Assembly: GCF_018499875.1 (NCBI RefSeq)
Contig: NZ_JAHBAY010000007.1
Location: 186,001 to 250,000 of the forward strand
Length of the DNA: 64,000 nt
Reading direction: 5' to 3'
Source: Kineosporia corallincola
GTDB lineage: Bacteria > Actinomycetota > Actinomycetes > Actinomycetales > Kineosporiaceae
The position numbers and the translations under genes are program-made. The notes beneath the pieces are model-generated. The model had not been told where the DNA came from, did no database searches, and saw only the letters and a program-made list of their open reading frames with translations. Numbering within the stretch: the first letter of the stretch is position 1; each line of letters begins with the position of its first letter. Shown one piece after another: positions 34,012 to 42,902 of the stretch.

Positions 34012-34944
34012 TCACATCCCCTCGAGTTGGCTGCCGGTGTCGCGCCCGCCGCCCAGGCGCCGCAGCGCGAGCGCGAGCAGCAGGCCGACGACGACGAGGA
34101 TGACGGCGATGGCGCTGGCCGGGCCCATCAGGTTGGCCCGGAAACCGCGGATGTACATGTCCAGCGCCAGGGCCCGGGTGGCGTCGCCCGGCCCGCCCGC
34201 GGTGAGCACCCAGATCAGGTCGAAGAAGGTCAGCGACCCGACCACCATCAGGGTGGACGAGGTGATGATCGTGTTCCTCAGCTGGGGCAGGGTGATGCTG
34301 AAGAACTGGCGGATCCGCCCGGCCCCGTCGAGCTGCGCGGCCTCGTACAGCGAGATCGGGATCTGCCGCACGGCGCCCTGGTAGATCAGCGAGTGGAACG
34401 GGATGAACTGCCACGACACCACGAAGACCACGGTGCACAGGGCCAGCGTCGGGTCGCCCAGCCAGTCCTGCACCAGCAGGTCGACGCCCAGCCCGGCGCC
34501 GAGGCCGAAGTTCGGGTCGAGCAGGGCCTTGAAGGTGATGGCGATGGCGGCCTGGCTGAGCAGCAGCGGGATGAAGTAGATCACCGCGAGCACACCCCGG
34601 TAGCGGTGCGGGGCGGCCAGGAACACGCCGATCAGCAGGCTCAGCGGGGTCTGGAACGCCCAGGACAGGAACATCACCTCGAAGGTGACCCAGAGCGCGT
34701 TCGGCAGACCCGGGTCGGTCAGCACGTCGCGCCAGCTGTCGAACCCGGCCGGGTGGATGTCGCCGATGCCGTCCCACTGGGTGAAACTCAGGGCCAGCAC
34801 CCCGATCAGGGGGATGACGGCGAAGGCCACGAACATCAGGAAGGCGGGCAGGGCCATCCACCCGATGGAGCCCTGCCGGACCGCGTGCGAGGCGGTCCGG
34901 CCGGGCGTCCCCTGATCGGGCGGAACCTGGATCCCGACAGTCAT
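34012..34944 (-). CDS. sugar ABC transporter permease, MalF type
   Basis: A 310-aa CUT1 permease with a ~30-residue cytoplasmic N-terminus, a first helix MALPAFLMFVAFAVIPLIGVLAL, and the EAA loop SLYEAAQLDGAGRIRQFFSITLP. The ATG at 34944 overlaps the binding-protein stop as ATGA, which sets the start and rejects a longer frame. Works with the following permease and the upstream lipoprotein. Confidence 0.9.
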   Translation of the reverse strand: MTVGIQVPPDQGTPGRTASHAVRQGSIGWMALPAFLMFVAFAVIPLIGVLALSFTQWDGIGDIHPAGFDSWRDVLTDPGLPNALWVTFEVMFLSWAFQTPLSLLIGVFLAAPHRYRGVLAVIYFIPLLLSQAAIAITFKALLDPNFGLGAGLGVDLLVQDWLGDPTLALCTVVFVVSWQFIPFHSLIYQGAVRQIPISLYEAAQLDGAGRIRQFFSITLPQLRNTIITSSTLMVVGSLTFFDLIWVLTAGGPGDATRALALDMYIRGFRANLMGPASAIAVILVVVGLLLALALRRLGGGRDTGSQLEGM

Positions 34945-36305
34945 TTTCCGATGACCGCGTTCATGTTCTCGGCGAACTTCTCGGGGGTGACGTCGAGCGA
35001 GAACAGTTTGGCGATGTTGCTCAGCAGCTCCTCGGCCGCGGTCGGGCTGAGCGCCTGGTCCCAGGACTGCGAGAAGGTCTGGGCGGTGCTCGCCGTGTCG
35101 TAGACGAACTGGAGCCACTCGGCGTCTTCCAGCCCACTGAACTTGGAGTCCACGCCGACCACGATCGGCACCTGGCCGGCGTCGTTGACCCAGTCGGTCT
35201 GCTCGGCGTCGGAGAGCACCTGGGTCTTGAAGAAGTCCTTGGCCGCGGTCTTCTGCTCGTCGGTGGCCTTGGACGAGAGCGAGTAGTACTGGCCCGGGTT
35301 GCCGTAGGTGTTGCTCGGGTCGCCGGTGCCGCCGGCGACCGGCGGGAAGTTCATGTAGCCCAGGTGACCGCCGCTGACGAAGTCGCCGCCCTCGGTCTTC
35401 ATCGAGCCGTAGGTCCAGGCGCCGTGCAGCATCATCGCCGCCTTGCCCGAGGTGAGCAGGGCCTGGTCGGCGTTGGTGTCGGCGGTGATCGAGGCGAAGC
35501 CCTTGATGAAACCGTCGGCCTTGACCAGCTTCTGCACCTCGCCGAGGGCCTTGATCGCTGCCGGGTTCGACCAGGCGTCCTTCTCACCGTCGAACACCGC
35601 CTGGAAGATCTCCGGGCCGCCGATCCGGTCGAACAGGAACTCCAGCCACATCATGTTGGTCCAGCGGGACTGCCCGGCCAGCGAGAACGGCGCGATCTTC
35701 TTGTCGTTGAACTTCGGCACCAGCTCCAGGATCTCCTCCCAGCTGGTGGGCGGCTGGAGTCCGGCCTCCTCGAAAACCTGCTTGTTCCAGAACAGCACGA
35801 TCGGGGTGACGGTCTCGGCCGGCACCGCGTAGATCTTGCCGTCCACCGTGGCCGCCGCGAACGACGACGGGAAGCGCCGTTCCTTCTGGTCCGGGTTCTC
35901 GTCGAACCACGAGGTCAGGTCTTCCACCGCGCCGGCGTCCACCCAGCTGGCCAGGCCGCCGCCGCCCCAGCCCCAGATCACCGTGGGGGCCTGCCCGGCG
36001 CCGATGGCGACCTTGATCTTCTCCTTGTAGGCGTCGTTCTGGAAGGCCGTGCCCTTGATCGACTCGTCCGGGTTGGCCTTGTTGAAACGGTCCAGGGAGG
36101 TGCGCCGGATGGTCTCGTTCGGGTCGACCGAGAGGTACCAGTAGCTGCCGCCGGAACCTCCTCCGGAACCGCCGTTCTCGGTGCCGGGGCCGGAACTGCC
36201 GCAGGCTGCGAGGGTGGCGCCGGCGATCGGGACGCCGAGCGCGAAGGCCAGGAAGTTTCTGCGGGAGGTGCGGGACGTCTGCATGGGATCCACGGTGATC
36301 TCCAT
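34941..36305 (-). CDS. extracellular sugar-binding lipoprotein
   Basis: A 454-aa solute-binding protein. The signal sequence has a twin-arginine-like SRRNFLAF motif and the lipobox LAAC with C35, so it may be exported by Tat and lipidated. A Gly/Ser linker follows, then a CUT1-binding fold (VIWGWGGGGLASWVDAGAV, SNTYGNPGQYYSLSSKA). An internal ATG seven codons in (MQTSRTSRRNF) is an alternative start, since neither has a strong ribosome site. It is the first gene of the operon, downstream of an excellent sigma-A promoter. Confidence 0.9.
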   Translation of the reverse strand: MEITVDPMQTSRTSRRNFLAFALGVPIAGATLAACGSSGPGTENGGSGGGSGGSYWYLSVDPNETIRRTSLDRFNKANPDESIKGTAFQNDAYKEKIKVAIGAGQAPTVIWGWGGGGLASWVDAGAVEDLTSWFDENPDQKERRFPSSFAAATVDGKIYAVPAETVTPIVLFWNKQVFEEAGLQPPTSWEEILELVPKFNDKKIAPFSLAGQSRWTNMMWLEFLFDRIGGPEIFQAVFDGEKDAWSNPAAIKALGEVQKLVKADGFIKGFASITADTNADQALLTSGKAAMMLHGAWTYGSMKTEGGDFVSGGHLGYMNFPPVAGGTGDPSNTYGNPGQYYSLSSKATDEQKTAAKDFFKTQVLSDAEQTDWVNDAGQVPIVVGVDSKFSGLEDAEWLQFVYDTASTAQTFSQSWDQALSPTAAEELLSNIAKLFSLDVTPEKFAENMNAVIGK

Positions 36306-36396
36306 CGGGTACCGGCCGCGGACGGCCGCGGCTCATCGGAACGCGGCGGGCCCGGTTCGCGCCCCGCTGCGCTGGTGGAATCTTTCGGTCAGGGTC

Positions 36397-36422
36397 GGCG
36401 GCTTTCACTCGCGAAAGCTGCC
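36397..36422. promoter_or_regulatory. palindrome in the leader of the transporter operon
   Basis: Arms GGCGGCTTTC (36397-36406) and GAAAGCTGCC (36413-36422) pair with one mismatch around a 6-nt centre. It lies downstream of the promoter at 36444-36472 and could be a second LacI site or an mRNA hairpin. Confidence 0.45.
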
Positions 36423-36440
36423 GGAAATGTCGGAAGTTCT

Positions 36441-36472
36441 CGAAAAGTAGTTTCGCTGTCAGGTGATGTCAA
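36441..36472 (-). promoter_or_regulatory. promoter of the transporter operon with overlapping operator
   Basis: On the minus strand a perfect -35 TTGACA (36472-36467), a 17-bp spacer and a -10 TACTTT (36449-36444). The palindrome CGAAA-AGTAG-TTTCG (36441-36455) covers the -10, in the position of a LacI-type operator. Confidence 0.7.
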
Positions 36473-36569
36473 GGGTTGCGTGCGGGTGTGGTGCTCGGTG
36501 AGAGTGAAACCGTCGACGAACGGAAAAACCCCTGTCCCCGGGTGATTTGAACTCCGCGGGTGGCCCGGG

Positions 36570-36588
36570 CGTCGAAAACTTTTCGACG
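36570..36588. promoter_or_regulatory. perfect 19-bp palindrome upstream of the GH3 gene
   Basis: CGTCGAAAA-C-TTTTCGACG has nine perfectly paired bases each side of a central C, the typical form of a LacI-family operator. It lies 21 bases before the GTG start of the GH3 gene. Confidence 0.65.
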
Positions 36589-36609
36589 TACCTCACGAGG
36601 GAGTGAGCA

Positions 36610-38970
36610 GTGGAGAACAACGCGCGCTGGCGGGACCCGTCGCTGCCGGTCACGGATCGGGTCGAGGACCTCCTTGCCCGGATGACCGTCGAGGAGAAGG
36701 CCGGCCAGCTGGCCGGCCGCTGGGTCGGTAACACCCCGAGAATCAAGGACGACGAGGAGCCCGCGACCGGCTCGCCGGAGAGCGCTCCGATGGAGCAGGT
36801 CTTCGCCCGGGCGGCGGGCGTTCCCCTGGAGCAGGCCGCGGAGCACGGCCTCGGGCACCTGACCCGGGTCTACGGCAGTGCCCCGGTGAGCCCGGCCGAG
36901 GGGGCCGCCGAGCTGGCCCGCCAGCAGGGCGTGGTGACGGCCTCGCGCCTGGGCATCCCGGCGATCGCCCACGAGGAGTGCCTCACCGGCGTCACCACCT
37001 ACGGCGCCACGGTGTACCCGGCCGCCATCGCCTGGGCCGCCACCTTCGATCCGGAGCTGATCGGCGAGATGGCCGCCGCGATCGGCCGCGACCTCGCGGA
37101 ACTGGGTGTGCACCAGGGCCTCTCGCCGCTGATGGACGTGGTGCGCGACTACCGCTGGGGCCGGGTGGAGGAGACCCTGGGAGAGGATCCCTACCTGGTC
37201 GCCGAGCTCGGCTCGGCCTACGTCCGAGGGCTCCAGGACGCCGGGATCATCGCCACGCTCAAGCATTTCGCCGGCTACTCGGCCTCGCGCAGCGGCCGCA
37301 ACCACGGCCCGGTCCCGATGGGCCGCCGCGAGCTGCTCGACGTGATCCTGCCGCCGTTCGAGGCCGCGGTGGCGGCCGGCGCGGGCTCGGTGATGCACTC
37401 CTACTCCGACGTCGACGGTGTGCCGGCCGGTGCGGACTCCTGGCTGCTCACCGAGATCCTGCGCGACGACTGGGGTTTCACCGGGACGCTGGTGTCCGAC
37501 TACTGGGCCACCCCGTTCCTGGCGCTCAAGCACCGCATCGCCCCCGACTACGCCGGTGCGGCCGTCGCCACGCTGGAGGCCGGCCTGGACGTGGAACTGC
37601 CTGACGCGGTGTGCTTCTCGAGCCTGCCGCAGCTGGTGCACGAGGGCCGGGTGGACGAGGGCCTGCTCGACCGTGCGGTGCGTCGGGTGCTCACCCAGAA
37701 GGCCGGGCTGGGCCTGCTCGACCCGGGGTGGAGCCCGCGGGTGAGCCCGCCGGCCGACCTGGACCCGCCCGCCAACCGCGACATCGCCCGCCGGATCGCC
37801 CGGTCGTCGGTGGTGCTGCTCGATCCCGGCACGGCGCTGCCGCTGGTCGGGCGAGCCGATCCGGCCGGCCGGATCGCCGTGGTCGGCCCGTGCGCCGACG
37901 ATCCGCACACCTTCATGGGCTGCTACGCCTTCCCGAACCACGTGCTGCCGAAGTTCCCGGAGCACCAGGGCCTGGGCATCGCCGTCCCGACCGCCCTGGA
38001 CGCCCTGCGCGAGGAGCTGCCGGGCAGCACGATCACCCACGAACAGGGCTGCCGGGTGATGGGTGACGACCGCTCCGGCATCCCGGCGGCGGTGGCCGCG
38101 GCGCGGGAGGCCGACCTGTGCATCGCCTTCGTCGGCGACCGGGCGGGCATGTTCGGCCTCGGCTCCTCCGGCGAGGGCTGCGACGTGGACGACCTGGAAC
38201 TGCCCGGCGCGCAGGCGGAACTGCTCGACGCCTTGCTGGGGAGCGGCACCCCGGTGGTGGTGGTCGTGGTCTCCGGCCGGCCCTACGCGCTGGGTGACGT
38301 GGCCGGGCGGGCGGCCGGTCTGGTGCAGGCGTTCATGCCCGGTGAGGAGGGCGGCGAGGCGCTGGCCGGTGTGCTGTCCGGCCGGCTGGAGCCGGGTGGC
38401 CGCCTGCCGGTGCAGATCCCGCGCAGCCCGGGCGGCCAGCCCTTCACCTATCTCCAGCCACCGCTGGGCGAGCCGAGCACGATCAGCAGCGTCGACGTCA
38501 CACCGCTCTTCCCGTTCGGCCACGGCCGGTCCTACACCGAGTTCGAGCTGACCGGCTTCGGGCTGGACCAGGCCGAGATCCCGACGGACGGCGAGGTGGT
38601 CGCGAGCGTCGTCGTCCACAATCGGGGGCGCCGCGCCGGGACCGAGGTGGTGCAGCTGTACCTGGGCGACCCGGTGGCCCAGGTGGTGCGGCCGGTGCGC
38701 TGGCTGGCCGGGTTCGCCCGGGTGCGGCTGGAACCGGGCGGCAGCGCCCGGGTGGCGTTCAGGGTGCACGCGGACCGCACCGCGCTGGTGAGCCGCGACC
38801 TGTCCCGGGTGGTGGAGCCGGGCGAGATCGAGGTGTCGCTGGGCACCTCCTCCCGTGACCTGCCCGCCCGGGGGAGCGTCCGGCTGACCGGGGAGTCCCG
38901 CGTGGTCGGGCACGATCGGGTGCTGCGGACACCCGTAGACGTGACGCCGGTGGCGGGTCAAGTCGGGTGA
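36610..38970 (+). CDS. GH3 beta-glycosidase (beta-glucosidase/beta-xylosidase type)
   Basis: A 786-aa enzyme with the full GH3 layout: an N-terminal (alpha/beta)8 domain (RVEDLLARMTVEEKAGQL at the start, KHFAGYSASRSGRNH in the middle, nucleophile Asp in TLVSDYWATPF near residue 300), a second alpha/beta domain (VVLLDPGTALPLVG, IAVVGPCADD) and a C-terminal fibronectin-III-like domain (FPFGHGRSYTEFEL, VVHNRGRRAGTEVVQLYL). There is no signal peptide, so it acts on imported sugar. The GTG follows GAGGGAG. Divergent from the ABC/LacI operon. Glucosidase versus xylosidase or arabinosidase activity cannot be decided here. Confidence 0.9.
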   Translation: MENNARWRDPSLPVTDRVEDLLARMTVEEKAGQLAGRWVGNTPRIKDDEEPATGSPESAPMEQVFARAAGVPLEQAAEHGLGHLTRVYGSAPVSPAEGAAELARQQGVVTASRLGIPAIAHEECLTGVTTYGATVYPAAIAWAATFDPELIGEMAAAIGRDLAELGVHQGLSPLMDVVRDYRWGRVEETLGEDPYLVAELGSAYVRGLQDAGIIATLKHFAGYSASRSGRNHGPVPMGRRELLDVILPPFEAAVAAGAGSVMHSYSDVDGVPAGADSWLLTEILRDDWGFTGTLVSDYWATPFLALKHRIAPDYAGAAVATLEAGLDVELPDAVCFSSLPQLVHEGRVDEGLLDRAVRRVLTQKAGLGLLDPGWSPRVSPPADLDPPANRDIARRIARSSVVLLDPGTALPLVGRADPAGRIAVVGPCADDPHTFMGCYAFPNHVLPKFPEHQGLGIAVPTALDALREELPGSTITHEQGCRVMGDDRSGIPAAVAAAREADLCIAFVGDRAGMFGLGSSGEGCDVDDLELPGAQAELLDALLGSGTPVVVVVVSGRPYALGDVAGRAAGLVQAFMPGEEGGEALAGVLSGRLEPGGRLPVQIPRSPGGQPFTYLQPPLGEPSTISSVDVTPLFPFGHGRSYTEFELTGFGLDQAEIPTDGEVVASVVVHNRGRRAGTEVVQLYLGDPVAQVVRPVRWLAGFARVRLEPGGSARVAFRVHADRTALVSRDLSRVVEPGEIEVSLGTSSRDLPARGSVRLTGESRVVGHDRVLRTPVDVTPVAGQVG

Positions 38971-39120
38971 GGCCGCTGAGCCGAAATCACATTCAGGTGA
39001 CGGATTCCCGGCAGTGCCGGACCTGTCAGTATTTGTGGTGGTGGTTTACCCCTCGGTCGGCGTAGGGACGATGCACAGAACCCCCCTCGGCCGGTTACCG
39101 TCACACGGTCGGGCGTCACA

Positions 39121-39144
39121 CCTTCGGCGGATCATCGCCGAAGG
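39121..39144 (+). other. hairpin upstream of the first GGDEF-EAL gene
   Basis: A perfect 9-bp stem CCTTCGGCG/CGCCGAAGG with loop GATCAT, 55 bases before the GTG. ACCGT-CAC-ACGGT (39097-39109) lies just upstream. They may end the GH3 transcript or structure the 5' leader of the c-di-GMP gene; no c-di-GMP riboswitch was recognised. Confidence 0.45.
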
Positions 39145-39199
39145 GTGATCGGACGACGGATAGCGCAACACTCGTGTCCTGTCCGGAAGGGGAAGCGTC

Positions 39200-41098
39200 G
39201 TGGCGGTGGCGCCAGCCATGCCGTGGGCCCAGCCCACCGGCAGGCCCCGCAGAGGGCGACATCGCCTGCCCGATCAGCAGGCGTCCAAGCCGGAACCGCT
39301 GTCCGGCTGGGCGAAGGCGATCCTGGCCGACATCGCCGTCCCCGCCGTCACCATGCCGCCCGACATGCGGGTGGCCGAGCTGGACGACTGGTTCCGCGGC
39401 AACCCCCGGGCCACCACCGTGGTGGTCCCGCTGGTCGCCGGGCCGATCGTGGTGGACCGGGCCTGGTTCGACCGCTGGGTCACCGGCGCGCTCGGCTACG
39501 GGCGCTCGGTGTTCAAGCGGATGACCCTGGCCGACCTCGACGACGTCCCCAGTGTGTTCCTCCCGGCCGAGACCAGCATCGACGCGGCCGCGGCCGTGGT
39601 CACCGACGAGGCCCCCGGCGAGGAGGCCTCGGTGACCACGGTCGGGGTGATCGCCGCCGACGGCACCCTGATGACGCTCTCGGTGACCACGCTGTTCCGG
39701 GCGCTCTCGTACAGCTACGCCTACCAGGCCCGGCACGACGTGCTGACCGGGCTGCCGAACCGGGCCTCGCTGATGGAGTGGGTGCGCGGGCACGACCCCC
39801 GCTCCGGCGCCCTCACCGTGCTGTACATCGACCTGGACCGGTTCAAGGACGTCAACGACAGCCTGGGGCACGCGGTAGGCGACCAGGTGCTCCAGATGTT
39901 CGCCGAGCGGCTCCAGAACATCGCCCGGGCCGACGACCGCGTGGTCCGGCTGGGTGGTGACGAGTTCGCGATGGTGCTCGCCGGAGCCCTCACCCCGGAC
40001 GAGTCCCGCGCCGTGGCCGACCGGATCGTGCACGAGGCGTCGCTGCCGTTCAGCGTCACCGTCGACCACGGCGACGGGCAGCAGGTCGAGGCGGTCGCCA
40101 GCGTCGGCGCCAGCGTGGGGGTGGCCGCGGCGGACTCGATGATGTCGGGCGCCAGCCTGGAAGACCTGGTGTCGCAGGCCGACCTGGCGATGTTCCAGTC
40201 CAAGTCGCACGGCCGCGGCCGGGTGACGCACTTCGACGCCGAGGTGCTGGCCACCCGCGGCTCGCAGGCCGAGCTGCGCGCCCGCCACCACATGGAGCGC
40301 CGGCTGCGGCTGGCGATCGCGAACGGCGGGCTGCGCCTGCACTACCAGCCGCTGGCCGAGGTGGCCAGCAACCGCATCGTCGGCGCCGAGGCGCTGGCCC
40401 GCTGGGAGGACGACGAGCTCGGGCCGGTCTCGCCCAACGAGTTCATCAAGCTGGCCGAGGAGACCGGCCTGATCATCGACCTGGGCCGGTGGGCGCTGCG
40501 CACCGCCTGCCGGGAGGCCGCCACCTGGCCGATGTTCGAGTCGACCGACGGCATCCGGCGCCGGATGAAGGTCACCGTGAACGTGTCGGCGGTGCAACTG
40601 TCGCAGCCCTCGTTCGTGCGGGACGTGGCCGACGCGCTGGCCGAGTCCGGGCTGCTGCCGCGCACCCTCTGCCTGGAGATCACCGAGACCGCGGTGATCG
40701 GTGACATGCACGCCACCGCGAAGAACCTCCAGGAGATCCGCGACCTGGGCGTCACCATCGCGCTGGACGACTTCGGCACCGGCTACTCGTCGCTGACCAT
40801 GCTGCGCGACCTGCCGGCCGACGTGGTGAAGATCGACAAGTCGTTCATCGACAAGATCGCCGAGGAGGCCAGCACCGACAGCGTACTGGCCCGGCTGGTG
40901 ATCGAGACCGCGCACTCGCTGGGCATGAGCGTCTGTGCCGAGGGGGTGGAGACGAACGAGCAGGCCGAGCGGCTGGCCGGGATGGGCTGCGACACGCTCC
41001 AGGGCTGGCTGATCTCCAAGCCCCGGCCCGGCTCCGAGGCGTTCACCGAGTGGCTGCCCTCCGCCGTGCTGCCGGAGTGCCTGGGTCCGCGCCCGTAA
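39200..41098 (+). CDS. dual GGDEF-EAL c-di-GMP enzyme, first of a tandem pair
   Basis: A 632-aa cytoplasmic protein that should both make and break cyclic di-GMP. Residues ~40-175 form an N-terminal sensor region that looks CBS-like (AVTMPPDMRVAELDDWF, DRAWFDRWVTGALGYGRSVF). The diguanylate cyclase domain has an intact active site GGDEF (252-256) and inhibitory site RADD (243-246). The phosphodiesterase domain has EAL (397-399), NVSA, EITE, DDFGTGYSSL, KIDKSF and EGVE, all intact. No membrane segments. GTG start with GGGGAA upstream. A close paralogue follows 38 bases later. Confidence 0.92.
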   Translation: MAVAPAMPWAQPTGRPRRGRHRLPDQQASKPEPLSGWAKAILADIAVPAVTMPPDMRVAELDDWFRGNPRATTVVVPLVAGPIVVDRAWFDRWVTGALGYGRSVFKRMTLADLDDVPSVFLPAETSIDAAAAVVTDEAPGEEASVTTVGVIAADGTLMTLSVTTLFRALSYSYAYQARHDVLTGLPNRASLMEWVRGHDPRSGALTVLYIDLDRFKDVNDSLGHAVGDQVLQMFAERLQNIARADDRVVRLGGDEFAMVLAGALTPDESRAVADRIVHEASLPFSVTVDHGDGQQVEAVASVGASVGVAAADSMMSGASLEDLVSQADLAMFQSKSHGRGRVTHFDAEVLATRGSQAELRARHHMERRLRLAIANGGLRLHYQPLAEVASNRIVGAEALARWEDDELGPVSPNEFIKLAEETGLIIDLGRWALRTACREAATWPMFESTDGIRRRMKVTVNVSAVQLSQPSFVRDVADALAESGLLPRTLCLEITETAVIGDMHATAKNLQEIRDLGVTIALDDFGTGYSSLTMLRDLPADVVKIDKSFIDKIAEEASTDSVLARLVIETAHSLGMSVCAEGVETNEQAERLAGMGCDTLQGWLISKPRPGSEAFTEWLPSAVLPECLGPRP

Positions 41099-41136
41099 AT
41101 CCTGTCGAGGGCCGGGCCGCTGCCGACAGGGGCTGC

Positions 41137-42897
41137 GTGACCCGCGACGGATGGGGCCGCCCGACGGTCCTGGGAGACATCGCCGAGCCGGCCGTGATGA
41201 TGAACCCGGCCATGCGGGTGCTGGACCTGGACGAGTGGTTCCGCCGCAACCCGCAGGCCGCGAGCGTGGTGGTGCGCGCCTGCCCGTCCGGCGCCGGGTC
41301 GCTGGTGCTGGACCGGGGCTGGTTCGAGCGCTGGATCAACGGCCGGCTCGGCTTCGGCCGGGCCGTGCACAGCCGCACCACGCTGGCCCGGCTGGCGACC
41401 GAGGTGCCCACGGTGCTGCTGCCGGCGGGCACCGAAATCGCCGAGGCGGGTGCCGTGGTCACCGACGAGCTCGGCTCCTCGCACGGCGTCTCCACCATCG
41501 GTGCCCTGATGCCCGACGGCGAGGTGATGACGGTCAGCGTGACCACGCTGTTCCGTTCCCTGTCACGGGATTTCGCGTTCCAGGCCCGGCACGACCCGCT
41601 GACCGGCCTGCCCAACCGGACGTCGCTGGCGGAGTGGTCGGGTGAACCGGACGAGGTCACCGTGCTGTACGTCGACCTGGACCGGTTCAAGGACGTCAAC
41701 GACGGCCTCGGCCATGCCGCCGGCGACCAGGTGCTGCGGGAGTTCGCCGACCGGTTGCGGCGGCTGGCCCGCGCCGGCGACCGGGTGGTGCGCCTGGGCG
41801 GTGACGAGTTCGCCCTGCTGTTGTCCGGCGTGCTGACCCCGGGCCAGGCCCAGGCGGTCGCGGACCGGATCGTGCACGAGGCGGCGCTGCCGTTCGCCGT
41901 CACGGTCGACCACGGGGCCGGCGAGGCGGTGGACTCGCTGGTGACGATCGGCGCGAGCGTCGGCGTGGCCGGGGTGGAGGCGGTGCCGCAGATCGGCGGC
42001 CCTCTGCTGCCCGAGCTGGTCTCGCGGGCCGACCTGGCGATGGTCCGGTCCAAGGCGAAGGGCCGCGGCCGGGTCACCCAGTTCGACCCCGGGCTGCTGG
42101 CCCGCCGGGCCCGGCACCACCTGGAGCGGCGGCTGCGCGAGGCGGTGCGCGAGGCGCGGCTCACCCTGGCCTACCAGCCGCTGGCCGGGGTGCTGAGCGG
42201 CCGCATCGTCGGCGCCGAGGCCCTGGCCCGCTGGGACGACGAGGAGCTCGGCCCGGTGTCACCGGTGGAGTTCATCACCGTGGCCGAGGAGACCGGGCTG
42301 ATCGTCGACCTCGGCCGATGGGTGCTGCGCACAGCCTGTTTCGAGGCCGCGAGCTGGCCTTCGGGGGGTGGGGGAGATCGGCTCAAGGTCTCGGTCAACG
42401 TGTCCGCGCTCCAGATCGCCCAGCCGTCGTTCTTCCGCGAGGTGCTCCAGGCGCTGACCGACTCCGGCCTGCCCGCGTCGTGCCTGTGCCTGGAACTCAC
42501 CGAGACCGCCGTGATCGGCGACATGCGCTCGACCGCCCAGCTGCTGCGCGAGATCCGCGACCTGGGCGTGAGCATCGCGCTGGACGACTTCGGCACCGGG
42601 TTCTCGTCGCTGACCATGCTCCGCGACCTGCCCGCCGACCTGGTCAAGATCGACAAGTCGTTCGTCGACAAGGTCACCGACGAGACCTCCGCCGACAGCG
42701 TGCTGACCCGGCTCGTGGTCAGTACCGCGCACTCACTCGGGATGCGGGTCGTCGCCGAGGGCGTCGAGACCGCCGAGCAGGCAGGACTTCTCGGCTCGAT
42801 GGGCTGTGACGTGCTCCAGGGCTGGCTGATCGCCAAGCCGCAGCCCGACCTGGCCGGGTGGCTGCACTCGCGGGCGGGCGCGACTGCCGGAGAATGA
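41137..42897 (+). CDS. dual GGDEF-EAL c-di-GMP enzyme, second of a tandem pair
   Basis: A 586-aa paralogue of the preceding gene product with the same order: CBS-like N-terminal region (MMNPAMRVLDLDEWFRRNPQ), GGDEF at 221-225 with inhibitory RAGD (212-215), EAL at 361-363, and the intact NVSA, ELTE, DDFGTGFSSL, KIDKSF and EGVE motifs. The GTG at 41137 has AGGGG upstream. Close similarity and head-to-tail order indicate duplication in place; the N-terminal regions differ most, suggesting different inputs. The stop region overlaps the possible start of a LOR gene, so the three are probably one operon. Confidence 0.92.
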   Translation: MTRDGWGRPTVLGDIAEPAVMMNPAMRVLDLDEWFRRNPQAASVVVRACPSGAGSLVLDRGWFERWINGRLGFGRAVHSRTTLARLATEVPTVLLPAGTEIAEAGAVVTDELGSSHGVSTIGALMPDGEVMTVSVTTLFRSLSRDFAFQARHDPLTGLPNRTSLAEWSGEPDEVTVLYVDLDRFKDVNDGLGHAAGDQVLREFADRLRRLARAGDRVVRLGGDEFALLLSGVLTPGQAQAVADRIVHEAALPFAVTVDHGAGEAVDSLVTIGASVGVAGVEAVPQIGGPLLPELVSRADLAMVRSKAKGRGRVTQFDPGLLARRARHHLERRLREAVREARLTLAYQPLAGVLSGRIVGAEALARWDDEELGPVSPVEFITVAEETGLIVDLGRWVLRTACFEAASWPSGGGGDRLKVSVNVSALQIAQPSFFREVLQALTDSGLPASCLCLELTETAVIGDMRSTAQLLREIRDLGVSIALDDFGTGFSSLTMLRDLPADLVKIDKSFVDKVTDETSADSVLTRLVVSTAHSLGMRVVAEGVETAEQAGLLGSMGCDVLQGWLIAKPQPDLAGWLHSRAGATAGE

Positions 42898-42902
42898 GCG
42901 GC

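Larger units (their letters stand above)
36306..36609. other. divergent control region of the LacI/GH3 locus
   Basis: About 300 bases with no gene but dense regulatory structure: a consensus-like promoter for the binding-protein operon and three palindromes, listed separately. The GH3 gene's own -10/-35 elements are not clear. Confidence 0.7.

Noticed and set aside
39145-39199. c-di-GMP (GEMM) riboswitch before the GGDEF-EAL gene
   Set aside because: The conserved GEMM core and tetraloop receptor sequences are not visible; only simple hairpins are present.
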